DNA from: Anagrus nilaparvatae | Taxonomy: Eukaryota > Arthropoda > Insecta > Hymenoptera > Mymaridae | Length of the DNA stretch: 64,000 nt | NCBI GenBank assembly: GCA_022575985.1 | Contig: JAKSXM010000156.1 | Location: 930,001-994,000 of the forward strand | Reading direction: 5' to 3' | Made by a program: the position numbers and the translations under genes | Notes under the pieces: model-generated | What the model saw: the letters and a program-made list of their open reading frames with translations, nothing else | What the model was told of the DNA's origin: nothing | The model's database searches: none | Part shown: piece after piece, positions 47,964-57,971 of the stretch | Layout: every line of letters begins with the position of its first letter | Numbering within the stretch: position 1 is the first letter of the stretch

Positions 47964-50900
47964 ATGAGTCTAGTTGCTTATGGAAGTAGCGATGAGAGTG
48001 AAAATGAAGATGAGATTCATGAAGAACAAGAAGTAAACAATGTTCAACAGAATGTTAAAAACTGTATAGTTGATTCAAAAATTGATTCAAAAGACAATTC
48101 GTTAGGTTCTAAATCTCTGCAGAATAATGATGTTAATATTAATAATAATAAACACCTGGATAACGATTCAAAACTTGATTTAAAAGCAATCCCAAAGCCA
48201 AAATTGATTCCAGTCAACAACGAAGAGATTCAAGAAGAAATTGATGATGTACCTTGTCTTAGAAAAGTAAATTATTCAGCTATACAAAAACCTCCTAAGA
48301 AAAAAAGAGAACCTGTAAGGATTACAATACCATCATTATCTGAGGTAAATTCTTTTTTTAAACATCTTCAAAATTTCCGTTAATTAAAGATAACACAGCT
48401 TTTTAAAACCTATTGCAAATTCCCATTTCCATTTCAAAAATTTTTTGAAAAGTTTTATTTGTGTATCAATAAATTTACACAAAAAGCTGATCCTAAATAA
48501 AAAAGTTTAGTCTTCATTTTATGGATACGTGCAAAATTCAATATGAGATGTGATTATAGCTGCCTCCATGGATGATAATGGTTTAGGCAAGGGCTTAGGT
48601 ATGGTATAAGGATACTTTTTCCAGAGCTTTAAAATTAAAATAATAAGGTTTGATCACCTGAATTGGATCGCCAAATTACTTTATATAAGTACATAATATT
48701 TACATAATAATGAGCATAATAATATGTATATTATACAGATTATACCAATAGTTAAGCATTATACCTATCATAGGGTTGTCGAATGCTATTGAGATCAGGA
48801 TTGAGATTTGTATCTAATTTTTCTCCATCAGTGGCAAGAAAAGACGTACTTTCCTTAACGTATACGTTAATTAATTAGTATATTAGTATAGTATACTAAT
48901 ACGTAATATCCATGGAAGATATACGGGGTTTCTTAATTTGTATTATTTACTTACCCTCGTACTTACCGGTTTTTATCTGTATTTTAAAATTTAGTCTCAC
49001 TTACGATGTTTTTAAAACTCATAAAATCGCAAATAAACGATATTTTGAAAAAAAGTTTAGTTAAATTTTAGTTAAGGATCAGTTTATTACGCCAAAAAAA
49101 CGTTCTCAATGGCCTCAGTTTATTATTATTAGTCTAGGAAAATAAGGCTCCATATTATCAGAGTTCTAAAAAAAAATATTTTTATTTTAAACTCAATCAA
49201 AAAATTTCTAGTGGGTGAAATTTCTTTCTTTTTTTAAGATTTTGCTTCTGATTGGTAATTTTTTCCCTGTGAATATACCTCGAAATAAACCAATTACCAA
49301 TTTGCTGCTAAATTAGGGCTAAATTAAAGTTTTTGATACAGTACAGATTCTTCTCGAGTTTCTTTATTATTAAGATTATTTAGTGATTAAAATAACCTTA
49401 TAAATCTCCAAAAATTATTATTAAAACTGTGTTTTACCTACAAAACTTCAAAATCTAGGCAATTCATTACGCTGCAACAGTGATCTATTTTCTTCCCTCA
49501 GACGCAGGCTCAGACGATCATTTTTTTTTCGGTTTTAATAAAAAACTATGCGTCAATCAAGGGTGAAAAAATGTTGAAATTTTACCTTCAACGCTTCCTG
49601 CACTCGTTCTGTACTGCACTCAATAACACAATATTCTGGGTTTTCACGAAGTGTTTTTTTTTTCATAATTTTGGCCAACTTGACCCGCTATAGGTACTGA
49701 TTTCCCGAAAACTTAAATAAAAAATCTGACTTCTGATCCTTGGGTTCAATTTAAGTTCAAATTTAAAGTCCATAAAAGATACTCAAATTTCGTAAAACAT
49801 TAAAAAAAAAATTAGTTATTTTACCCGATTTGTGAGCCAATTTAGATCCTTAACCTTCTCATGGAATTATCCCCCTCCCTTTTACACTGTATTTGTGTAT
49901 TTTCAGTATCTTTTATGTTAAATATAGTACATTTTTATCCTACACGCATAGAAGCCGAGCGGTTATAATAGAGGATGAGTTTTGTCGATCCTATATTCTA
50001 GGGTCTCTACCTATAATTCGCAGTGTCGGAATTTCTCATCCGGCATTTTACGGGATGAACTTTCTCTCATCCTTCGTTTTACAAGATCAGCTGCGCGCGC
50101 TGATTTTCGTAGAAAAATAGAATTTTTTTTACTTTATAATAATATTATATACGTGCACGTGCTTCATGTGTTTTCGCATTGGATTTTTTTTAAAAATGTA
50201 TAAAAATTATTATGTTTCATATTTTAAATATATTAAATAATATTATTTTAAATATATTAAATATATTAAATAATATTTTAAATATATTAAATAATTAAAT
50301 AATAAGTGATCTAAGTATAGTATCAGGCATTTTTTAAATATAAAAATTGATTCGCATTAATTTATAAATTTTTTTAATAAAAATTATAATTTATAAATTT
50401 AATTTTAACAATTAGATATGAAAAAACAAATGCGAAAACAAAGTGCACCTATAAAATTTAAGTAAAAAAAATTCTATGTAAATATGAAAATCAGCGCGCG
50501 CAGCTGATCTTGTAAAACGAAGGATGAGAGAAAGTTCATCCCGTAAAATGCCGGATGAGAAATTTCGACACTGCGAATTATAGGTAGAGACCCTAGAATA
50601 TAGGATCGACAAACTCATCCTCTATTATACCCGCTCGGCTTCTATGCGTGTAGGCCGCAAAATTAAAGAATGGCTTTTAAAAATTCAAAAGCTAATTTCA
50701 AGTAATATGATATGATTTAAAGGTATAGTGCGGCTATACAGTTGACTATCAGGGTTGCTTTATACTTCGAGCTTTATATTACTTAAATTTTTGAAATTTT
50801 ACTAAAATTAAAAAAATCAATTTAAATTTTAACCTTGCTTTTAATAAAAGAATATTTTATGCATTAGCTGCACAAATAAAAAACATAAAATTAAACTTAT

Positions 50901-53036
50901 ATTGAAAAATTACATAAAATATTTATTATTTTCAGTTTAAGGATTTGGATTCAGGAAATTCTCAAAATGCAAATAAAGCTACGACTTCAGGGGTAAGTTT
51001 AAAATATTTTTGAGTAATTATTGTTATTTTAAATTAATAGACTATTAAACTTTTTCTGCATCATCAGTGATATTCATAAAAATATTTTTAATAATTATTA
51101 ATCGAGCGAGTTAATAATAATTTCTGCTGGTTATTTTTTGAAGTAGCTGGTAAATATACGGGTAAATATGTATGTAAATTATAATTAAACCAGCTTTATC
51201 TTAAGTAATGTCAATATATTAGACATGATTATGATAATAGGTAATTAAATGATGTTGTTATGTAGAAAGGGCTTCACACAAGACTCGAATTTTATATTGT
51301 GTTTCTTAGCAGTTTTTAAATAAGTTTAAGGGTATTTCAGGAGGTGAGGGGCAATAAAGGTTAAGTAAATTTTTTAACATAGAACATGTTCATAAGAAGG
51401 GGTACCCGGAAAAAATTCGTGTAGCAAGGTGGAGGGGGGGTGATTAAAGTAACGTTTTTAGGGAAGGGGGTTCCAAATGGCATAAAATGGATTTAAAATA
51501 TTTTTTATTCAGGGACTTAGAATACTTTAGTTTTATGGACTTAAAATAATTTCAACTTAGGGCTGTTCAGGGGGCTATTAGAATGTCGGTTCTAGAACTT
51601 ATAATGATCAGATAAGTTTTAAAACTGTTGTTATAAATGAACATGTTCCATGATCGTTGGTTCTGTAAACTCACAAACCAGTTATAAGTTTTTTTTTAAT
51701 TTTGAACAAAATCATCAATTTTATAATTTGTCACCAATACTCAAAAATCAAATTTACTAACTTATAGTCAGTTTCATTTTTCTAACGTAATATATTTAAA
51801 ATCACACCAACATTTTAAAAATAATATAATTTTACTGAAGTTTTTCCAATCAAAGGTATTTCATCAAAATCTGTAGTTATTCTTCTCTGTTCCTGACCTT
51901 CACATTACTGATCTCTGCAGCCCTCGATTTAACCCTTATTGAATATTGCATAACTTTCATAAGCTAGTCACAATTCGTCTTAAGGCATATTAAATTATAA
52001 TATTTTTTTCTACTTAATTACTAAAAAAAAATTTTATCATAACAAATTTTTCTTAGTTTATAAAAAAAAGGATAGAATTTAACTGACTTGAAATAAATTA
52101 TCTATTTTATTTTATAAAAAAGTCGCATTTAGTGTAGTTGTAATTCAGATTCTAATTTTTCATGCACAATAAAAATCAATAAAAATAGAAAGAATATAAC
52201 ATATTATTTTTTTTTTACAGTTTAAATCAAGTCTACTTGCAATGCTCCCTCAACCAAGGAATTTGTTGATTGGTAAAAATAATTCTATGGTTCCAAATGT
52301 GATAATGAAAAAAGAAAACCCATCAAAACCAATTACTCCAGTTGTTCAGAAAAAACCTGTAAAAATCGTATCAAATAAAAGTAATTCTAAGCCACTTATT
52401 CATTATGACTCAAATTCTGATGATGAGCAAGAATCAGAACAATCAGGTACAGACTTTTTCTCATTAACTTCTAATACAGTAAATGTGACAACAGAAGCCA
52501 TGGGCATGGAAAACTTAGATTTAGATATTCCTATTAAGGAAAACATTGAATCTGTCAATGAAAGTAAACAAATCATAAAAGAGGAAAATGATTCAGATAT
52601 GAAATTAGTTAGCACTGTAATGGATCTTCCTAGAGAAGAGGTACTACTTAAAAACAAAGTTGAAGTAGGACCTAAATTACCAATCCCTGAACAAGAATAT
52701 AATATTGACTCTCAGGGAAATGTTGCATTTGACGATAAGGCAATTGAATATTTATGTGGTAGAAGAGGTATAAAACGAAAAAATGAACTCAGCAACATAG
52801 ATATTGTTGAAATTAGTGGAGAAGACATAAAACCTGACGAACGGGACTGGTTGGTAAAAGCTTTAACAGAAGAACCACAAAGAATGTCAACTGCTGGTCC
52901 TAGTGGTTTATCCAAAAAGAAACATCAAATCACATATTTAGCTCACCAGGCTAAGGCAATGGAGTTAGAGCTGAAGAACCAATGGGCAGAAAGTAAAGCA
53001 AATCGACAGCAATCTCGAGCAAAATATGGATTTTAA
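47964..53036 (+). CDS. PRCC: PRCC-like nuclear protein (pre-mRNA splicing associated)
   Basis: Three exons, 47964-48344, 50936-50992, 52221-53036, giving 417 residues. Both ends are diagnostic: the N-terminus MSLVAYGSSDESENEDE and the C-terminus, where KKHQITYLAHQAKAMELELK is followed by NQWAESKANRQQSRAKYGF. Vertebrate PRCC (found fused to TFE3 in renal carcinoma) is a nuclear protein linked to the spliceosome and to MAD2L2. The middle is low-complexity and acidic, without the proline richness of the vertebrate protein. The start has a clean upstream leader. The two introns are large for this window: 2.6 kb, containing a 716-bp palindromic element, and 1.2 kb, containing a repeat fragment. 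AATAAA lies at 53085-53090, about 50 bases after the stop. Confidence 0.93.
49939..50654. mobile_element. 716-bp foldback element in PRCC intron 1
   Basis: Ends CCTACACGCATAGAAGCCGA and its complement open arms of about 175 bases with very few mismatches (49939-50115 and 50480-50654). Inner words (GTGCACTT, GTTTTCGCAT) also pair, so almost the whole element folds back. The arms meet at a GC-rich CAGCTGCGCGCGCTGA / TCAGCGCGCGCAGCTGA word. The AT-rich centre holds ATATTAAATAATATT repeats. No target duplication is clear. The open frames on both arms are mirror images. Confidence 0.8.
51379..51490 (-). repeat. Fragment related to the 61.4-62.1 kb element
   Basis: On the complementary strand relative to that element, words such as AAGGTGG, GGGTG, TTAAAGTAACG, TTTTAGGG and GGGGGTT occur in the same order as the G-rich parts of 61420-62100 read in reverse. 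It sits in PRCC intron 2. GAACATGTTC occurs at 51382 and again at about 51640, inverted. It is probably a decayed copy. Confidence 0.4.
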
Positions 53037-53670
53037 GCATATTTGTGTTTAAAAAAATATATATATATATTGTTCACATTATATAATAAATGTCTTTTCA
53101 AACTCTGAAACGTCTTTGTTACTCATATGTGACTTGTAAATATTGTAATATGTATATAATTAATAAAATAAGTTTTTATTTTTAAATAATTTTTAATTTT
53201 ATTTGGTTGAAAGTTCATAATTTTTTTTCCATTTTAATAGATACTTTTTGAGAAATTCAAATTTTACCAACAATTTTACGATAAATTATTATAACTTTTA
53301 AAGAGAAAAGGAGCCAGAAACGGGAGGTTACGAGGGATTAAAAAAAAATTGACAGCAGATTTAATGAAACCAATTTTAGGTGAATATTTTTTAGTTTCAG
53401 CTGCAATTTTTTGGATTTTTGTAAATGACTTGTCGCGGTAATGCCAAGTAAAATTTTATGCAAACATAAAAAAAAAATCTTATTAGGCAAATATAAAAAT
53501 AAAACTAGTCCCTTATTATGACAAAGATTTTATGATTTTTTGACGTCAAGGGTGTTTTTAGCTTTATTCTACAAATAAAACAAAAAAATTTCCTCAATTT
53601 TTCAAAAATCATGAAAATCTAAAAAACAGCTTGCAATTCTAAGTCATTGAAACTTTAAAAATTGGCATAA
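53037..53670. other. PRCC 3' flank
   Basis: Contains the PRCC 3' UTR and polyadenylation signal (53085-53090), followed by AT-rich sequence without recognisable features up to the terminus of the large palindrome. Confidence 0.5.
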
Positions 53671-53970
53671 CCCTAACAAAAATAACCGGCCGGTTTTAGC
53701 TGGTAAAACCGGCCGGTTTTTCTACCGGCCGAAACCGGCCGGTTTTGGCTGGTTAACCGGCCGGTTTTTGCTACCGGCCGGTTTTGGCTGGTTTTGGCCG
53801 GTTTCGGCTGGTTTCACCTGATTTCATCTGGTATCAATGAGTTTGAACCAGAAAAATAATTTTAGGTGTTAAAAAAAGAAAATTTCCGGGAAAATAAAGA
53901 AAATTCAATCCTGATAAACTTAATAACATTCTTTTAACCAATAAACGTCTAAAATGAAAATTAATTCAGT

Positions 53971-55440
53971 AACAGGGAGTTTTCGAGGTCGAGGAAAACG
54001 TTTTTATGATTGAAAATTTTCAAATTTTCACCCCCAACATATTTTCCGATTTTCCAAGATGGCGGAACAATAAACATCCAAAAATAAACTTGATACTTTA
54101 CCAGGGGGTTTTTGAGGTCGAAGAAAACGTTTTTATGAGTGAAAATTTTCAAATTTTCACCCCCAACATATTTTCCGATTTTCCAAGATGGCGGAACAAT
54201 AAACATTCAAAAAATAAACTTTATACGTTACCAGGGGGTTTTCGAGGTCGAGAAAAACGTTTTTATGATTGAAAATTTTCAAATTTTCACCCCCAGCATA
54301 TTTTCTGATTTTCCAAGATGGCGGACCATTAAACGTCAAAAAAAAACTTTATACTTTACCAGGGGGTTTTCGAGGTCGAGAAAACCGTTTTTATAAGTGA
54401 AAATTTCACCCCCAGCATATTTTCCGATTTTCCAAGATGGCGAAACAATAAACATTCAAAAAAAAACTTTATACTTTACCAGGGGGTTTTCGAGGTCGAG
54501 AAAAAAGTTTTTATGAGTGAAAATTTTCAAATTTTCACCCCCAGCATATTTTCCGATTTTTCAAGATGGCGGAACAATAAACATCCAAAAATAAACTTGA
54601 TACTATATCAGGGGGTTTTCGAGGTCGAGAAAAACGTTTTTATAAGTGAAAATTTTACCCTCCGCATATTTTCCGATTTTCCAAGATGGCGGAACAATAA
54701 ACATTCAAAAAATAAACTTTATACATTACCAGGGGGTTTTCGAGGTCGAGAAAAACGTTTTTATGATTGACAATTTTCAAATTTTCACCCCCAGCATATT
54801 TTCTGATTTTCCAAGATGGCGGACCATTAAACGTCTAAAAAAAACTTTATACTTTACCAGGGGGTTTTCGAGGTCGAGAAAAACGTTTTTATAAGTGAAA
54901 ATTTTACCCTCAGCATATTTTCCGATTTTCCAAGATGGCGGAACAATAAACATTCAAAAAATAAACTTTATACGTTACCAGGGGGTTTTCGAGGTCGAGA
55001 AAAACGTTTTTATGAGTGAAAATTTTCAAATTTTCACCCCCAGCATATTTTCTGATTTTCCAAGATGGCGGACCATTAAAAGTCAAAAAAAAACTTTATA
55101 CTTTACCAGGGGGTTTTCGAGGTCGAGAAAACCGTTTTTATAAGTGAAAATTTCACCCCCAGCATATTTTCCGATTTTCCAAGATGGCGGAACAATAAAC
55201 ATTCAAAAAATAAACTTTATACGTTACCAGGGGGTTTTCGAGGTCGAGAAAAACGTTTTTATGAGTGAAAATTTTCAAATTTTCACCCCCAGCATATTTT
55301 CCTATTTTTCAAGATGGCGGAACAATAAACATCCAAAAATAAACTTGATACTTTACAAGGGGGTTTTCGAGGTCGAGAAAAACGTTTTTATGAGTAAAAA
55401 TTTCCAAATTTTTAACCCCCAGCATATTTTCCGATTTTCT
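53971..55440 (+). repeat. Left-arm tandem array, ~118-131 bp unit
   Basis: Twelve units, each running CAGGGGGTTTTCGAGGTCGA, AAAACGTTTTTATGA, a CACCCCCAGCATATTTTC segment, CCAAGATGGCGG, then AATAAACATTC or a variant. Units with one or two copies of AAAATTTTC differ in length by 12 bases. Alternation of variants gives a 249-bp higher-order period (for example 54646, 54895, 55144). Eleven units keep the CAAGATGGCG word (54433 has GCGA). The last unit is degenerate (CTAAAACTGCAGAG). Confidence 0.85.
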
Positions 55441-55580
55441 AAAACTGCAGAGTTTGAAACATAAACACGTTAAAATACGGAGTGGTATTTTTGTTTGAAT
55501 ATAAAATTTTTTTTTATTAGTAATTTAAAAATTTTTATTAAATGAAACAGTAATAATATTAAAAAAAAAAAAAAAAAAAT

Positions 55581-57220
55581 CGAAAACCCCCTGGTAAAGT
55601 ATAAAGTTTTTTTTAGACGTTTAATGGTCCGCCATCTTGGAAAATAAGAAAATATGCTGGGGGTGAAAATTTGAAAATTGTCAATCATAAAAACGTTTTT
55701 CTCAACCTCGAAAACCCCCTGGTAATGTATAAGATTTATTTTTTGAATGTTTATTGTTCCGCCATCTTGGAAAATCGGAAAATATGCTGAGGGTAAAATT
55801 TTCACTTATAAAAACGTTTTTCTCGACCTCGAAAACCCCCTGATATAGTATCAAGTTTATTTTTGGATGTTTATTGTTCCGCCATCTTGAAAAATCGGAA
55901 AATATGCTGGGGGTGAAAATTTGAAAATTTTCACTCATAAAAACTTTTTTCTCGACCTCGAAAACCCCCTGGTAAAGTATAAGGTTTTTTTTGAATGTTT
56001 ATTGTTCCGCCATCTTGGAAAACCGGAAAATATGCTGGGGGTGAAATTTTCACTTATAAAAACGTTTTTCTCGACCTCGAAAACCCCCTGATATAGTATC
56101 AAGTTTATTTTTGGATGTTTATTGTTCCGCCATCTTGAAAAATCGGAAAATATGCTGGGGGTGAAATTTTCACTTATAAAAACGGTTTTCTCGACCTCGA
56201 AAACCCCCTGGTAAAGTATAAAGTTTTTTTTTGACATTTAATGGTCCGCCATCTTGGAAAATCAGAAAATATGCTGGGGGTGAAAATTTGAAAATTTTCA
56301 ATCATAAAAACGTTTTTCTCGACCTCGAAAACCCCCTGGTAACGTATAAAGTTTATTTTTTGAATGTTTATTGTTCCGCCATCTTGGAAAATCGGAAAAT
56401 ATGCTGAGGTTAAAATTTTCACTTATAAAAACGTTTTTCTCGACCTCGAAAACCCCCTGATAAAGTATCAAGTTAATTTTTGGATGTTTATTGTTCCGCC
56501 ATCTTGGAAAATCGGAAAATATGCTGGGGGTGAAATTTTCACTTATAAAAACGGTTTTCTCGACCTCGAAAACCCCCTGGTAAAGTATAAAGTTTTTTTT
56601 TGACTTTTAATGGTCCGCCATCTTGGAAAATCAGAAAATATGCTGGGGGTGAAAATTTGAAAATTGTCAATCATAAAAACGTTTTTCTCGACCTCGAAAA
56701 CCCCCTGGTAATGTATAAAGTTTATTTTTTGAATGTTTATTGTTCCGCCATCTTGGAAAATCGGAAAATATGCTGAGGGTAAAATTTTCACTTATAAAAA
56801 CGTTTTTCTCGACCTCGAAAACCCCCTGATAAAGTATCAAGTTTATTTTTGGATGTTTATTGTTCCGCCATCTTGGAAAATCGGAAAATATGCTGGGGGT
56901 GAAAATTTGAAAATTTTCAATCATAAAAACGTTTTTCTCGACCTCGAAAACCCCCTGGTAACGTATAAAGTTTATTTTTGGATGTTTATTGTTCCGCCAT
57001 CTTGGAAAATCGGAAAATATGCTGGGGGTGAAAATTTGAAAATTTTCACTCATAAAAACGTTTTCTTCGACCTCAAAAACCCCCTGGTAAAGTATCAAGT
57101 TTATTTTTGGATGTTTATTGTTCCGCCATCTTGGAAAATCGGAAAATATGCTGGGGGTGAAAATTTGAAAATTTTCAATCATAAAAACGTTTTCCTCGAC
57201 CTCGAAAACTCCCTGTTACT
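55581..57220 (-). repeat. Right-arm tandem array, inverted copy of the left array
   Basis: About fourteen units in reverse orientation, marked by CGAAAACCCCCTGG-type words near 55585, 55705, 55835, 55963, 56083, 56203, 56333, 56452, 56572, 56702, 56821, 56952, 57081 and 57209. Thirteen contain CCGCCATCTTG. Unit variants occur in nearly the mirrored order of the left arm, showing that the array arose by inverted duplication or has been homogenised between arms. Confidence 0.85.
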
Positions 57221-57517
57221 GAATTAATTTTCATTTTAGACGTTTATTGGTTAAAAGAATGTTATTAAGTTTATCAGGATTGAATTTTCTTTATTTTCCC
57301 GGAAATTTTCTTTTTTTAACACCTAAAATTATTTTTCTGGTTCAAACTCATTGATACCAGATGAAATCAGGTGAAACCAGCCGAAACCGGCCAAAACCAG
57401 CCAAAACCGGCCGGTAGCAAAAACCGGCCGGTTAACCAGCCAAAACCGGCCGGTTTCGGCCGGTAGAAAAACCGGCCGGTTTTACCAGCTAAAACCGGCC
57501 GGTTATTTTTGTTAGGG

Positions 57518-57971
57518 AATATCACACGTAATCAATGATCTCAAATCAGATTTTAAATAATTTGCTTCACTTACTTAACGTAGTTTTAATTCCTTATTAT
57601 TTATTTATAATCTTTAAGGTCAGTATATTTGTCAAAATTAGAGATAATGATTTTATTTTTTATTAAAACAGTATACCTAATGTAATTTAAGATTTAAAAT
57701 AATTTATTTGAAAAAGAAAAAACAGTTTTAAAAATATATATATATAAACTTTGTATTTATCAAATTTTTGTAAAATATATTGCATGAATGATAATAATAA
57801 TAATAAAAGTAATAATTGTGTATCATTAACGTTTTTAAAAACTTACATTAGATAATTTATCATAAAATATTAATAAAAAATTTTTTAATTTAATAAAAAA
57901 TATTTTTTAAAGAAATGATTTTTTTTTTTTAAATTAATTAATGAAGTGTAATGACATGTAATAAATTATTT
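57518..57971. other. Perilipin 3' flank
   Basis: AT-rich sequence without genes, between the palindrome end and the perilipin stop codon. Includes a TA run (57737-57746) and the likely perilipin 3' UTR. Confidence 0.5.

Larger units (their letters stand above)
53671..57517. mobile_element. 3.85-kb palindromic element with tandem-repeat arms
   Basis: Ends CCCTAACAAAAATAACCGG and the complement CCGGTTATTTTTGTTAGGG. From outside inwards each arm has a GC-rich zone of AACCGGCCGGTT words (53690-53815 and 57365-57500), a unique ~150-base segment (CACCTGATTTCATCTGGTAT onward), then a tandem array of 118-131 bp units. The arms meet at a unique AT-rich centre (about 55440-55580) with poly-A. The left arm carries about 12 units and the right about 14, so the arms differ by one or two units. 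There is no transposase and no clear target duplication (ATAA left, AATA right). It lies between the convergent 3' ends of PRCC and perilipin. Confidence 0.85.

Noticed and set aside
52403..52915. Minus-strand frames of 84 and 67 codons within PRCC exon 3
   Set aside because: They are the antisense shadow of a confidently identified coding exon.
53671..57517. piggyBac-type origin for the 3.85-kb palindrome from its CCC ends
   Set aside because: The flanks are ATAA and AATA rather than TTAA on both sides, so the superfamily cannot be assigned.
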